A DNA stretch of 64,000 nt, from contig JAECYW010000009.1 in assembly GCA_023014335.1 (NCBI GenBank), positions 1,984,001 through 2,048,000 of the forward strand. Direction: 5' to 3'. The position numbers and the translations under genes were made by a program. The notes beneath the pieces are model-generated. The model did not search any database, was not told the DNA's origin, and saw only the letters and a list, made by a program, of their open reading frames with translations. Origin of the DNA: Galerina marginata. Its lineage: Eukaryota; Basidiomycota; Agaricomycetes; Agaricales; Galerinaceae. This document shows, piece after piece, positions 1 through 12,562 of the stretch (its first letter is position 1; each line of letters begins with the position of its first letter).

Positions 1-1858
1 AGTTCGGGAAACACCTTCAAGCCCCGACTTCTGAACTTGCTTCATACTCGGGTGCCTCGAACGATTGCAACAAAGGGCCTCCGGAAGATGGAAAAAAAAC
101 GATAGGCTGTGAGGCGAGCTTAGGCCTAGGAGGAATTTGAGGTTTAAGAAAGGTGTCGGAGTGCAAGGTAGGCGAGGAAAGAACGGTGGGACTTGCGGTT
201 AAGGAAGGATTCAACAGTTTGAACTAGAGAGGACAACAAAGCCGGCCGTTGTGTCTGGCTCTTTGATAGGATTTTTGGGAATGGGAGTCGTGCCGGTGCG
301 TGGATGTTAGTGTGACCCGGAAGAGAGCCAATGAATGCTCTTGCCCCCCAGGCTACGGTTGGAAAAGACGACACAAGTGGACATTGGTCGTGTCAATGGG
401 CATGGCTACAATGAAAGCTTGAAGAAAGCGCAATCCAAATTCGGACGGTGCTCTGTCACTGCGTCACCTATTCTTGGACTCGATTCGACTTGTGCCTCCA
501 CACCCTGAAGAAGTGTCTCTTCTGTTCATTCCCCATCTTTAACCAACACACCAACACGCCCTCTCAGCCCAGCTCATATGACAATTTGAGTTACCCTCCA
601 GATTCTCCGTGTAATGTTGACCGATTTCCACTTAGTATTATATCATTCGCGTCCACATCCAAGATCTGTCAGACGAGACAAGGTCTTCTCTTCAATACAT
701 GCGAGTTGGCTTGAGAGAAGGGACTCATTCCCCACCCTCGCCAATGTGATCACTGGATCTACGTCGAATGAGCAAACAGTGGCCAGTTATACGAAGTGCC
801 ACTGCCCAGGAATCTGGCTTCAATTTTCCGGCGTGTCTTGCTGCGCCTTCCTCTCCTCTGAAGATGCGCTGCTCCGAAACCCACGGCCTGTGCAGAAGTC
901 GCCTGCAGATAAGCATTTGATATATTTGCTTCGCCATATCTAGGAGCGGCTGGGAGCGCTCCCAACGGTATGCGATATTAGTACCAAATACAACTCAAAT
1001 GAAATCCCAAGACCACGTCTCAGTAAGCACACTTCGAATTTACAAGTCTTCTCATCCAAAACTCATTCTTTTACTTAGGCGCCCGTCGCAGTTGGCGCTG
1101 CATCCTATCTTGCCAACCAAATAATTAAGTCGGCTATTATAGCGTTCTGGAAAAGTTGTACGTTCTTGGTCGTCGTATTTTTCTCAAACAAATGACTGTC
1201 ACAAATGTCTAGAATGAACGCCTTCGAGCTGGCTGTCAGCAGGTACTCGGACTTGAACAGTAAATTTTGCCCTGCAGAGTTCGATTGCGTTATGTGATAA
1301 ACGCTACTTCTATGTGGGTCGTGCGAGTCTGGAAACCTCCTTGATCGTGAAGTTGTCCCTTTACACCAACGTGTGTGAATTAGTAAAATTCAGACTGAGA
1401 TTCGGCTGACGATAGGTTGCAGATTCGAACATGAGCATTAACTGTGCAGGGGACGTTTGATGACAGCCCCGGGGTTAGGTAGTACTGTCAGATTGAACGC
1501 GCTTTCCAATTCTCCCTCATTCCCCCAATTCTAAAGGTCCGCGACTTCCATTCATTCGTTCTATGATCTGACATACGGTCCTGCCAAGTACATCCATCTT
1601 GCAAATGGTCCGGTCTGCAGTTAAAGTTCGCAACATGATCTTCATATTTCTAGTCGACTTGGAAATGGAAGCTGCAATCACCCTCGTGCCCTCTGTGAAT
1701 GGCCGCTTCAGCTGGATGCATGACGGCACTGCGGGAAAGACTGCTACAGAAATAACGTCAACCGACCTCGAGGCGTAGGTCAGTACACATAAAAACACAA
1801 TACCTATCACTTGTGCAAGTACAACCCACATCCGAGTCCCGGCTCTGGACCTCCTAAT
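1..1858. other. Interval without a supportable gene
   Basis: Only short overlapping open frames are seen on both strands, with no recognisable domain. A short reading starting at 999 with a plausible intron (GTAAGC donor at 1023, acceptor ending 1078) looks exon-like for about 33 codons, but I could not close it into a convincing gene. The last 100 bases should hold the promoter of the membrane-protein gene that starts at 1859. Confidence 0.5.
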
Positions 1859-3392
1859 ATGTTGCTCATTCTTGCTATTGCCTACCTATTTCACCACTCC
1901 ATAAGCGCCATGCCAATCTCCGACGCCATACCCGACGCTGTTCCCCCAGGTCTCATATTCCCCACCAGCCAATGCATATGTCCCGACCAACAGCGATCGA
2001 TATGGGATATTCTTTGGAGTTCGTTCGCCACAATTTTTGCTTGCACTTGGGTCACCGTCCACCCGAACATACCGCCATCCGGAGAGAAGTGGTGGAAAAT
2101 TGGACTGCGACGCATGGAGCTCATGTTTTGGGCGCTTATTGCCCCAGAATTCATAATTTTATGGGCAATGAAGCAGTGGTATGCTGCTCACGCAATGTTG
2201 GGAAAGTACGGTGCGAAAATTCGAAGTTGCCATTCAAACAAATATATATTGACATTCTGGATTTCAGGGCCCGGATGGACCAAAACGCACGGATACTTCA
2301 TCCAAATGGGAGGTTTTACTCTCTATGAAGGGGGCAAGCCGAAAAGAGTACTCATCCCCAAAGAAATGGACTGTTTGCTTACAGCAGGTAAAATTGACCT
2401 TCCTCAAATTACAGAGGAGGAAATTTGGGACCGCAGCAAGAGTGACGGTCTTTCGAAAATCCTCGTCGTCGGGCAAACCTCTTGGTTTGTCACCCAATGC
2501 ATTGCAAGACGAGCTCAAGGCCTTATTCTCACCGAACTCGAGCTAGTCACTGCTGCTTTTGCGGCTTTGAACGGAGTCATGTACTTTCTTTGGTGGAATA
2601 AGCCTCTTGACATCCGGTGTTCCGTGGCAGTTCATTTATTGGACGAAGCCAACCAACCTTTCAAATTTGGGTCGACGGAGATATTTCGTCAGTCTTTCTG
2701 CATTCTTCCATAACCATTGCATTTTAAAGTCATATACAGCAGCATTTTCAATCCAGCGTCCGATGCTTTACATGATAAAGACTTTTTCCCTCTCCGTATC
2801 AGGCTTCTGGAAGTCAGTGCGGAACGCGATACATCACATCAAGCTAAAGGCAGCAGGAAAGCTCGCAGCAATGGTGGTCATCTTGCCTTGGACCACATTT
2901 CGGCTTTTTGTTTTGCGATTATCCGATATCTATCGTCCGCAGGAAGTAGAGGGGTCTGTGTCGACTTTCTATGCAAGTTCACGGTATATCGGAGGGGACC
3001 AAGGGGCGGCCAATGAACTTCTGATGGAAATGGCTACTTCAGTCATTGCGGTACTATTCGGGGGAATTCATTGCGCAGCCTGGTTTTTCTCCTTTCCTTC
3101 CCGAGCAGAGCTGACGATCTGGCGCATCTCCTCTGCTATCATTTCAGTTGTCCCACTGGGACTGCTGTACGGTTTTGTTGCTGGCCTCTGCTACCAGAAA
3201 GCAACGCGTGATTCATTATTGGAGAAACTCTTTGAAATCCTAATACTTCCAGTCCTGTTTCCCATGTTCTGCATTCCCATATATGTCATTGCACGGTTCC
3301 TTTTGCTTGGAGAGGCCTTTGCAGCCCTCAGATACCTTCCACCAGAGGCGCTTGCCGTCGTTAATTGGGTGTTATTTCTTCCTCACATCTGA
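1859..3392 (+). CDS. Multi-pass membrane protein, mushroom-expanded family, copy P1
   Basis: Three exons (1859-2210, 2268-2687, 2740-3392) give about 474 residues. The start at 1859 is chosen because all paralogues begin with the same hydrophobic leader, here MLLILAIAYLFHHSISA, probably a signal peptide. A CxCPDQQRSIWDILWS block and a first membrane segment (IFACTWVTVHPNIPP) follow. Then come a WALIAPEFIILWAMKQW helix, a conserved soluble part (WTKTHGYF, MGGFTLYEGGKPKR, DRSKSDGLSK) and a helix ending MYFLWWNKPLD. Several C-terminal helices precede the closing LRYLPPEALAVVNW...FLPHI. Both intron positions recur in the other copies; the second intron has alternative acceptors. I recognise the family only as an expanded 'hypothetical protein' group of Agaricomycetes. 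Location in a membrane is inferred; function is unknown. Confidence 0.8.
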
Positions 3393-3699
3393 CAAATCCA
3401 CCATGTCCACAATGTAGATAGCTGCCTACGAAGTATAAATGTACTTTGCCGTCTAAGAGCAGCCCGAGGGTAGATTAGATTAGATAAGTAGAGTACAGTC
3501 GATCGCGTCAATGGCTGTGCACGATTGTGATCATGAGCGCACCTGGGCCCGTTGCAGAATCACAACCAACCTTTGCCTGGGACGGTATACGGCGGGGCTG
3601 CTCAACACGCCATCCGAGCCTTACCAGACACGGCTCACGAGCTACTAGGATAGGCCTACTCCAACGGCCGCGCCAAGCGCCCAGCCCTGCACTTTCAAC
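3393..3699. other. Intergenic spacer between P1 and P2
   Basis: About 300 bp with no coding signal that I accept. It holds a short repeated tract (tagattagattagataagtag, 3470-3490) and the presumed P1 terminator and P2 promoter. Confidence 0.4.
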
Positions 3700-5263
3700 A
3701 TGCTATTGATCTTAACTTTCCTCTACTTCTTCCACAGTGGCACCAGCGCGGTGCCCGTCTTTCATGTCGTCCGTGAAGCCATCACCCCAGATTCGAACTT
3801 CCCCACCTGCCAGTGTGCGTGTCCCAACCAACAGCGATCCATTTGGGATATCCTCTGGAGCTGCCTTGCCACCATTTTCGCGTGCACGTGGATTTCTGTT
3901 CACCCGAATATACCCCCGTCAGAGGAGAAAGAATGGAAAATTAGATTGCGACGGCTAGAAGTTATGGTTTGGGCAATCATTGCACCAGAACTCATACTAC
4001 TGTGGGCAATGAAACAGTGGTACAACGCTCGTGCAATGGTGAAAAGATATCGCGGTGCGCAATTCTGTCCGTTTATGAAGTTCTCTGACACTCAGATCTA
4101 AGTGATCTGACTTTCAGGTCACAGATGGACGAAGACCCACGCATACTTCCTCGAGATGGGCGGGTTCACCTTGTTCGAAGGAGGCAAACCGAAACGCGTG
4201 CTCTTGCTCAATGAAATGGAGAAATTACTCGAGGACGGCAAAATCGACCTTCCCGACATCACAGAAGAAGAAATCCGAGACCGCAGCAAAGGCGACGGCC
4301 TAGCCAAGGCGCTCGTTGTCGGACAAACATCTTGGTTCGTTGCCCAGTGTATAGCAAGACGAGCCGAGCGGCTCATTCTCACCGAGCTTGAGTTGGTCAC
4401 GGCCGCTTTTGCAATCCTCAATGGAGTCATGTATTTCCTGTGGTGGAACAAGCCCCTTGATGTTCGGTGTCCAATACCTGTTCATTTATTTGACCAAGCC
4501 AAGCCTGTGGACGAGCGCTTCAAGTTTAAAACAACGGAGAACTATGGTTCGCTTTTCTAGTTCCTTTGATACTCTTCTTTTATGCTAATTTTCATCAGCG
4601 ATTACACTTTGGCCATGGGATGCAATATTCTCTCTCACAAGTGGACCACTCGCTGTCTTGGCCTCTTTCCTGACGTGGATCTCAAAAATCCGTGATATTA
4701 ACTCAAAGTCCCTGCAGAGGGCCATGAAAGCTACCATCGTCTCTCCTTGGACTATACTTTGGAACTTTTTTTCGCGGCTCGATGATATCTATGTCCCCGG
4801 TGACGAGCTGAAGGTGGCAGGATCCGTTTCGACCGTGACGACGTTTTATTCAAGCACAAGTTATGTCGGCACGCCCACTGAGGTTGAACTCATGCTGTCA
4901 TCTGCTACCGCTATCATAGCGACGGTATTCGGAGCTCTGCATTGTGTCGCCTGGTTTTTCACATTTCCGTCTCACATAGAGTTGTTAATTTGGCGCATCT
5001 GCTCTGCTCTCATTTCAGTTATTCCCCTTGGGATGCTGTTCCATTTTATTACTTATTTTCGGTGTCAAGAGGCAAAACCGAATTCCGCATCAAAGACACT
5101 CTTCGGCATATTATGGAAAATATTTGCTATGTCCGTATTCTCCCTTCCCATCTACGTTATTGCACGCCTCTTTTTGCTAGGAGAGGCGTTTGCAGCCCTC
5201 AGATACCTCCCACCAGATGCTCTCGCGGTTGTCGATTGGCTCTCATTTCTTCCTCATATCTGA
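3700..5263 (+). CDS. Multi-pass membrane protein, same family, copy P2
   Basis: Exons 3700-4054, 4118-4546 and 4599-5263 give about 482 residues and the same architecture as P1. There is a hydrophobic leader (MLLILTFLYFFHSGTSA), the CxCPNQQRSIWDILWS block, WAIIAPELILLWAMKQW, the soluble block MGGFTLFEGGKPKR with EEEIRDRSKGDGLAK, then LWWNKPLDVRCP. The C-terminal membrane region ends LRYLPPDALAVVDW, FLPHI. Both introns sit at the same codons as in P1. This copy is almost the same as P5 (33603-35163, opposite strand), including exon lengths 355/429/665. The match runs on for at least 150 bp past the stop codon. The pair is therefore a recent inverted segmental duplication. Function unknown. Confidence 0.82.
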
Positions 5264-6192
5264 CCGCTATCGACGCTTGGTTTCCGGTCCGCAACGCACA
5301 CCGCTTTCGACGAATGAAAGACAAATTCTACCCATCGCATCCTCATGGCACTAAACAGAAGTGGATGGTTATCAGGCCAGACATTGGCAATGCAACCAAT
5401 CACATTTAAAGCTTCACCCAGGTAGTTATCCGCTTAGTACAGCAACCATCCTTTAAATACCAGCTCAACTTGCCCTATAGACCCAACTTTAGCTAATCAC
5501 AAATCAAGCCAGTACGGCTGCGCATGTAACTCACCGGTATTTTTCAACAATATTTAAGAACGGCTATTTCAACATACACAGGACAAAATTAGATTTGACG
5601 AATCATGCGAATGGCTGCATCAAAGGTGGTTGGTTGTGCTCAGAATCATCTTTAGATAAGAGCGGTTGCTATCAGGTTTTACACTGACATAGATGAGAGG
5701 TGGCAATGAAGCAGAGTTGCGGTGCTGATGCCGGCTCGGATTTGGTTCTGATTATGTAGGCTTGAAAGGCGGGATGATCTAGAATAGCCGTCGTAGACCG
5801 GATCAGGAGAGAGCAAGTCCATGCCACTGAAGTCTTTTCGCGTCATCCTTGCGTTCCTTAATCCGTTGCATGCTGGGAAAGTGGAATCTAGGATATAGGC
5901 CGTCCAGAACCTCCAAGGCGTCAACTTCGCACTTAACATATCTATGGGCAATTTCTCGAGGGATGATCCTGGAGTCAATTACAACGGACAGGTCGATACT
6001 ATTAAGTAGAAGCTATGAAGACGCAACGTTGGACGTCGAAGTGAGAAAAATGGCCCTCCAATCTCTTCCGCGTTGATAAGCTCATCTCCGATTTTAGATG
6101 TACAGCTACAGACATAGCCTCAACAACAAACTTGCTATAATTACGCATAAAATTACCCGGGCATTTGTTCCCTCCCAACCCCGCACCACAAC
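5264..6192. other. Intergenic spacer between P2 and P3
   Basis: No gene is supported. The first part (to about 5550) is homologous to the DNA just downstream of P5 on the other strand (about 33600 down to 33380), so it belongs to the duplicated segment. The rest holds only short frames without family signals. Confidence 0.5.
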
Positions 6193-7731
6193 ATGCTATT
6201 CATCCTAGCGGTTCTATACTTCAACCTTAACACCAGCGCAACGCCAGTACCCCATGTTCTGCGCGATTCCGTTCTCCCAGACACCAACTCTCCAAGTCAG
6301 TGCATATGTGCTGATCAACAACGAACCCTTTGGGACATTCTATGGAGCTGCCTGGCCACGATTTTTGCATGTACATGGGTATCAGTGCACCCTAACATTC
6401 CGCCGTCCACAGAAGGGTGGTGGAAGACCGCACTGCGCCGACTTGAACTCATGATCTGGGCGCTTATTGCTCCGGAATTGATAATTCTTTGGGCGACGAG
6501 ACAGTGGTATGCTGCGCGGACAATGGTCAAGATGTATCAAGGTGCGGGATTATCTCTTTTACTCAAGGCTCTTACGAGCCAATTTTAGGATATGCATGGA
6601 CGAAAACTCACGGATATTTCATCCAAATGGGTGGATTTACCTTGTTTAGCGGGGGAAAAGCACTGCGTGTGCTCTTGCCGAACGAAATGGAAAATCTCCT
6701 CCGAGCAGGTAGAATTGACCTTCCTACAATCACAGAGGAAGCAATTAAAGACCGGAGCAAAAGCGACGGCCTCTCCAAAGTTCTTGTAATCGGACAGACC
6801 TCATGGTTTGTTTCCCAGTGCATTGCAAGACGCGCGCAAGGACTCATCCTCACCGAACTTGAGCTGGTTACTGGCGCTTTCGCGGTTCTCAACGGGATCA
6901 TGTATTTCTTCTGGTGGAATAAACCTCTTGATGTGAGGTGTTCGGTCCCAGTGCACCTTTTGGAGGAGTGGAAAGCCCCTTTCAAGTTCAACACAGTTCA
7001 AAGCCCTCGTTTGTGCCCCTTTTCTCACCCAATGTTGCACACAGCGGCTGAGCTCTTACTTGGCAGCGTTCTCACTGTTGGATGCAATGCTGTACCTATA
7101 TTTTAGGTCCCTAGAAGCCTTTTCCCGGTTGCTGACCTGGATTGCGAAAGCAATGGCAAACATCAGCTTGAATCCATCGCGAAAGTTCATTAAGGCTATA
7201 ATCGTCGCTCCTTGGACGCTAATTCGGGCGGTTCTTACGCGACTCGCAGCCATTGATTCTCCCCCCAGTTATTTGAAAGTGCCAGGAGCCGTTTCAACAG
7301 TATCGACATTCTATACCCGCACAGGGTATATAAGTGTCACCGCCAACAAGTCCCTGATACCATCTATTACTTCGACTATCGCAACACTATTTGGACTCCT
7401 TCACTGCGCCGCTTGGTTTTTCACATTTCCATCGTACGCAGAGCTGATGATCTGGCGCGTTTGTGCTGGGGTCATTTCCATCATTCCGTTCCTTGTGCTG
7501 CTCTTTTTTATCGCCAGCTTTTGGGGGTGGGGTGTTAAGTTTGAATCGCTGTGGAACAAAGCCTTCAAGATACTGCCGGCTCCACTTACATATTCAGTAA
7601 TCTGCCTGCCCTTGGCAGCATACGCCATTGCACGCCTCCTGTTACTCGCAGAGGCCCTTGCCGCCCTTAGGTACCTACCACCGGAAGCCCTAGCAGTTGT
7701 CGATTGGCTCTCATTCCTCCCTCACATCTGA
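6193..7731 (+). CDS. Multi-pass membrane protein, same family, copy P3
   Basis: Exons 6193-6541, 6589-6995 and 7045-7731 give about 480 residues. The order is leader MLFILAVLYFNLNTSA, CICADQQRTLWDILWS, the VSVHPNIPPS loop, WALIAPELIILWATRQW, then WTKTHGYFIQMGGFTLF, DRSKSDGLSKVLVIGQTSW and FFWWNKPLDVRC. The C-terminal helices end LRYLPPEALAVVDW, FLPHI. The first intron is at the same codon as in P1, P2 and P5. The second donor is less certain, because a GTTCAA site had to be used to keep frame. It is more diverged than the P2/P5 pair, so the tandem array predates that duplication. Function unknown. Confidence 0.78.
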
Positions 7732-7951
7732 CTGAACCTGCCTGTCCAATTACAAATCCGACTTGTATCCCTCCACACCCGAAATACCGACCATCACTGC
7801 CCATTTACCATCCAAATGACAAACGCCCAAATTAAATTTGGATCCGTGATGCCTTGGAGGCAAAATGCGGCACAATCCATTTTCAGGAATATCGTAGTCA
7901 ACTTAAATGCCGACCTTAATTCAGAGAACACCAGCTCCTTAGGTTCGAAAT

Positions 7952-10900
7952 TCATCCCCAGAGGGCATCAGCAACCCTCACGACATCCACCATTTCCTGC
8001 ACATCATGCACCCTCACCACCAGCGCCCCCTGCTGCACCGCACACGCCACAGCCGCAGCCGTCGCCCACCCCCGCTCGCCGGGCTGCGTTTCGCGCCCGC
8101 TCCCGTGCACTTCCGAGTTTTGCGCGAGTATGGCGCCAAGGAAGGACTTTTTCGATGTGCCGATGAGTTGGGGGAAGCCTTTGAGCGGATTTGGGTAGGA
8201 GGAGTCGCCAACACCTAGAAAATAGGGTCAAAAAAATAGGGTCAATACTGTGGTCGAAAATTTGAAAATTTGAGAAAACCAAACAGACCTCCAACCATCA
8301 CATCCCCCACGACCTCCCCCGCCCGCCTCAGCACTCCAAGGTTCACTTCCAGCGTCTTACTAAACCCGATCCCCGGATCAACAACAACTGACCACCTCCT
8401 CACACCTCCCGGGCCAAGGACGGCCTGCTCGACTTTATTTCCCAGCTCCACGCGCACGCCCTCCAGTGTCATCGCGCCATCATCCTCTCCCCCTCCCCCT
8501 CCCACATCACCACCCCCACCACAAATATATCCATACATCCCATACCCCTTCTCCCGCCCTGCATCCCCCCTCGAATGCATCAACACCACCCCTGCTCCGC
8601 TCTCCCTCGCCACCTCCCGCATCGCGCGCATGTACCACGCCGCCTGCTTGCCTTTCTCGGAGGAAGCGGAGGGAGGGGGGAAGGAGTCCGGCCCTGTGAA
8701 GCCATAGACATCGTTGATGCAGTTAGCCCCGGCGAGGAGCGCGGCACGGGCTACGGCGGGGCGGAAGGTGTCGATGGTGAGGGGGGTGAGGATGGTGCGG
8801 GATATGAGCACGTCTGATATTGGGGTGGGTTGGTCTTGGTCTTGGGCGAGAGCGGCTTTTAGGGCTTCGGAGGAGCGGAGAGCTTTGATGACAGGCACCA
8901 CCCTCTCGATCTCCTCTTCCTCGCTGACGAACGCGGCCCCGGGGCGGGTGGAGTACCCGCCTATATCGATAATGCTCGCGCCGGCTGCGACGGCGGCACA
9001 GGCGTAGCGCACGGCGGCGGGGAGGAGGGTGTGTTTGGTGCCATCGGAGAAGGAGTCGGGGGTGGTGTTAAGGGTTGCCATTGTGCGGGTGTGCTTTTTT
9101 GTTTTTGATTTGTTTTTGTGGAGGGAGGTGGAGGAGGTGAGAGAGGAGGCGGATGGGTAGGACCAGGAAGTGAGTGTTTCGGGTACGGGTGGGATGGAAG
9201 GGTACGCGGAAGAGAAGGAGGGGGAAAGAGGAAAGCGCGGGAAGGGGATAACTTTATTCATTGGTGGTGTTGTTGGGTCGACGACTTCGCGGAGAAGCGT
9301 GGATACTGGTTTTTTGAGTAGTGGGTGGACATATTCCGGAATCATGCTGTTTGAAAGTGCGGTAAATAGTCGATCAACATTTCGAGTGGAAGGAAAGGAT
9401 ACATACTCGTTTAGAGGCCTCAGCACGAACTCCCTCTCTTCCATCCTCGGGTGGGGAACGATGAGCTCGCCTTCCAGATCGTCAAGACCTTTCAAGGACG
9501 CTGGTAGCCGTGTGTCGACGACTTCGTTATCGTAGAAAACGATATCCAAATCCACAGCACGTGGCCCATGACGGATGGACGGAAGGCGTCCGACAATGGA
9601 CTCAATTTCTTTGAGGACGCGGAGGAGTGTAGTTGGTGATAGGTTTGTTTCCACCTGACATTCCAAAATTGTGAGATGAAAAACAAAAAGAAAAAAAGAG
9701 AAGCCGCACATACCATACAGGCGCAGTTCACGAACTTCGGCTGGTCGGTCACGTACATCGGCGCGCTTTCATACAGGAAGGATGTGTTAACAACGGTGAT
9801 AACTGGATCCAGGTCCAACGAGATGACGCTATCCCCCAGAATCTCGCCAGGTATCTCAAGGAGCCGCAGCGCATACTCGATGTTGCGGAATGTATCGCCG
9901 AGGTTCGAGCCTAATGCAATAGCCACGATGTGCGTCTGGCCCTGATTCCAGCCTGACCACAACGCGCCACTTTCTTCTTCAAATTCGGCCTCGTCTCCAC
10001 TCTGGTACTCGCCTGCACTATCACTCTGCATTTGGATTTCACGTCGCTCAGCCGCGACACCCGCCCGGCGCATTTCGCCAATCGCCGCCTCCGCCTCCTC
10101 CACTGCTTCTTTCTCCGTTTCGGAACCAGGATAGTCCGCGAACGTGCGCTGCACCTCGACCTCAGCGGAGCGTGCGAGGGGGAGCGCGGCGGGCTTGGCG
10201 ATGCGCACTTTGACGAGTGGGAGGGGTGGGGAGGCGGCTTGGTAGGATTTGAGGACGGAAAGGGTCTCGGAGGCGATGTAGGATGTGAGGGCTTCGAGGG
10301 TGACGAAGCTGGAGGTGCATATTTCCTAAATATATGCGTTTTGTCTAGTGAGAAATCAAATAAAGGTTGGAAGAAATTTGCTTACCTCGTACAACATGCG
10401 CGTTATGGCTCTCAAATCGATCCAGTCCTCTCTTTCTAATCCTTTGTGTCCGGTGTCGACGGAGAGGTTGACCACGACGTCTTGGTTTTCCAACCTTTCG
10501 GCAACGTTGACGCCAATAATCGTAGGGCATATCAAGTCCTCCACATAGTGTGTAATCTTTTCAGGAATCCAAGAGCCATCAGCGGAAAACTTGGCCAGGT
10601 GATCAACTGAAACCGTTTTGCAATGTAACGGTCCCTTCAGCTGCTTCACAACCACCTTTAATACCAACCCATCCAGCAGACGTGCCAAAGTTGAGAACGA
10701 ACCAACAGCAGTGCAGATCTGGTGTGACAAATCCTGAAGACAGATGAAAGGCGTGTGCACAACAGCACCCCTGATTCGGTTCGCGATGTCTGCGTAGTCT
10801 ATCGAAAGCCTCAAGTCATCGGTCTGCGCAGCGGCGGAGACGTTGTGGAAAATGGAGAGCGAAATCGAGATGGGCTGCTCGACGGGGTGCTCTGTTTCAA

Positions 10901-11055
10901 GTGGCCATTGGGCACCGGTGTGCAGCGAGATTGGGAGGACGAGGTCGTTGATGCGGATGGTGTCAGTGGGTTCGGGTTCGTCTGCTAGGCTGATATTATG
11001 AATATCTTTGCGGGCTACAGTGGTGGACTTACTTTGGGGCCTTCGCCGTCGACAT
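7952..11055 (-). CDS. FOL1: Trifunctional folate biosynthesis protein (DHNA / HPPK / DHPS)
   Basis: One fused protein covers three consecutive steps of de novo folate synthesis: dihydroneopterin aldolase, hydroxymethyl-dihydropterin pyrophosphokinase and dihydropteroate synthase. The N-terminal third looks like the two aldolase-type repeats of fungal FOL1 proteins. HPPK follows with ALGSNLGD and HGPRAVDLDI. The C-terminal DHPS shows ATLNTTPDSFSDG, DIGGYSTRPGA, VVDPGIGFSKT and GTSKKSFLGAI. I see six exons. The start at 11055 reads MSTAKAPK and runs straight into a GTAAGT donor. A 60-nt intron near 9350-9410 has no stop; removing it restores RPLNDMIPEYVHP. The last intron (8215-8288) must be spliced to reach the final exon ending VRVADALWG. 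The order aldolase, HPPK, DHPS is the usual fungal one. DHPS is the target of sulfonamides. Confidence 0.93.
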
Positions 11056-11439
11056 TTCGTGTCAGTATAGGAAGAAAAAGATTTTATCAGTTACATAATC
11101 AATCCCTTGTTACAATTGTTACAATATGTCATCTATCTACGTCTACATGAGACTTAGGGTAATTTAAGAAATTAACCTCAATAGACCATTTGTGAAATTA
11201 AGAATAAAAGTGGTAAGGCGCAGGTTTCGGGTGCATCAAAAACCCAGTGGGAAAAGCTACCGAACCGCGGTTAGAAGAATGGGTCATTTTCGTTAAGAAC
11301 AGCCATCCGCTTCTGAAAGTCTCCAAAGATTCGGCCTGCAAGTCGGATGGATGCTGTATGCCAGTCCCCTTGTTCGAAGTCCAGTAGACTCGCCTCCAGT
11401 CTGTATGGATCAAAACTCTGCTCCGACCCAGTCATATTG
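11056..11439. other. Upstream region of FOL1
   Basis: AT-rich leader of FOL1 on the minus strand, up to where similarity to the decayed membrane-family copy begins. No gene of its own is seen. Confidence 0.4.
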
Positions 11440-12562
11440 AGTCAACAGCCGCCTCGCCACGATCTTCGCACATGGATCTCCGTCCACACCAACGTTCCGC
11501 CTGTCGGAGAGATATGGTGGAAAATTGGGCTGCGGGTCGTGGACCTTCTGTTCTTGGTGCCCGGGAGCTGGCAATGTACTGCAGTATTGCCGGCTCGGCA
11601 AAAAAGTAATGGCCATATACTTCATCGCGGGGCACGGGTGGACGGAATCCTCATGTGGCCTCGCCATCAGCCAGACCTCGTAGTTCGTCCCGCAGTACAC
11701 TGCGGGGCGAGCCAAGGGTTTCATCGTAAAAGAACTGTCGCTGGTAAACGGCGCTTTCGCGATCTTGAATGGGTCATATATTTTCTCTGGTGGAATTTGG
11801 AACGAATCCCTTGATGCCCTGTGCCAGTTCAACTGTTCGCCCAACCCAAGCCTGTGTACGAACGTTTCCTTTCAAGTCGACTGCGAAGTCAGATTCTTTT
11901 TATCCTTCAATTTGTTTCTGTATGGTGAGCGTAAATTTGCCAGTATCCCTACGTCGCGACGCAATCAAGACTCTGGCCGCTCTGTCGACATGGATGCGGA
12001 GGTTAGTGAAGAAATCCACCTTAAAGTTAAAATCACTGATCGCAATCGACCTAATCGTCAGCTTCGTTTCGCGACTAGGCGACATCTACAATCCCGGTTA
12101 TGCATCTGAAGCGCGTCAAACAGAACCAAGATTCGGACCTGTAGCCACGTTCTGTGCAGGCAGAGACCACACCGATATGGACAGCGACTGGACCGCGTTC
12201 CTCTTGTCTGTGACCACGATCTTGACCGCAATGTTCGACGCCATCCACTGCACGCGTGGTTCTTCGTATTCCCGTGCAGAGTTACTCCTCTGTCGCACCT
12301 GCGCTGCTGTAATATCGCGGGCATCCCTCTGTGCATTTATGGTTTTATTGTGCTGCTCTTTTCTGTATCAAGAGAGCGAGGCCCTGTTCTGAGTTTGGGG
12401 GATTCTCTAATGTGCTGAGGAGAACCTCTGATAGGTGTCTACATTGCCTCCCTGCATATGCTGCCGCGGGCCTCCTTTTGCTTGGAGAGGCTTTTGCTAA
12501 GCTGAGATATCTCCTTCCAGATGCGCTTGCGGTCGTTGACCCGGTCTCCTTCCTCCCGCATA
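11440..12562 (+). pseudogene. Decayed copy of the membrane-protein family (P4)
   Basis: Pieces of the family can be read in order but in different frames: WISVHTNVPPVGEIWWKIGL (about 11470-11530), the YFLWWN helix near 11785, an RLGDIYNPG-like piece near 12070, and the C-terminal GEAFAKLRYLLPDALAVVD, FLPHT near 12490-12562. The leader and the CxCPDQQ block are missing or unrecognisable. The conserved soluble middle is shortened. No set of splice sites that I tried links the pieces into one frame. It lies just beyond FOL1, so FOL1 is inserted in, or was overrun by, the tandem array. This is a relic rather than an expressed gene, though a transcribed fragment cannot be excluded. Confidence 0.75.

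Noticed and set aside
999..1270. Small spliced gene starting at 999 (MKSQDHVS | APVAVGAASYLANQ...)
   Set aside because: The first intron looks good, but joining the third exon gives an immediate stop or needs an unsupported site. There is no family match.
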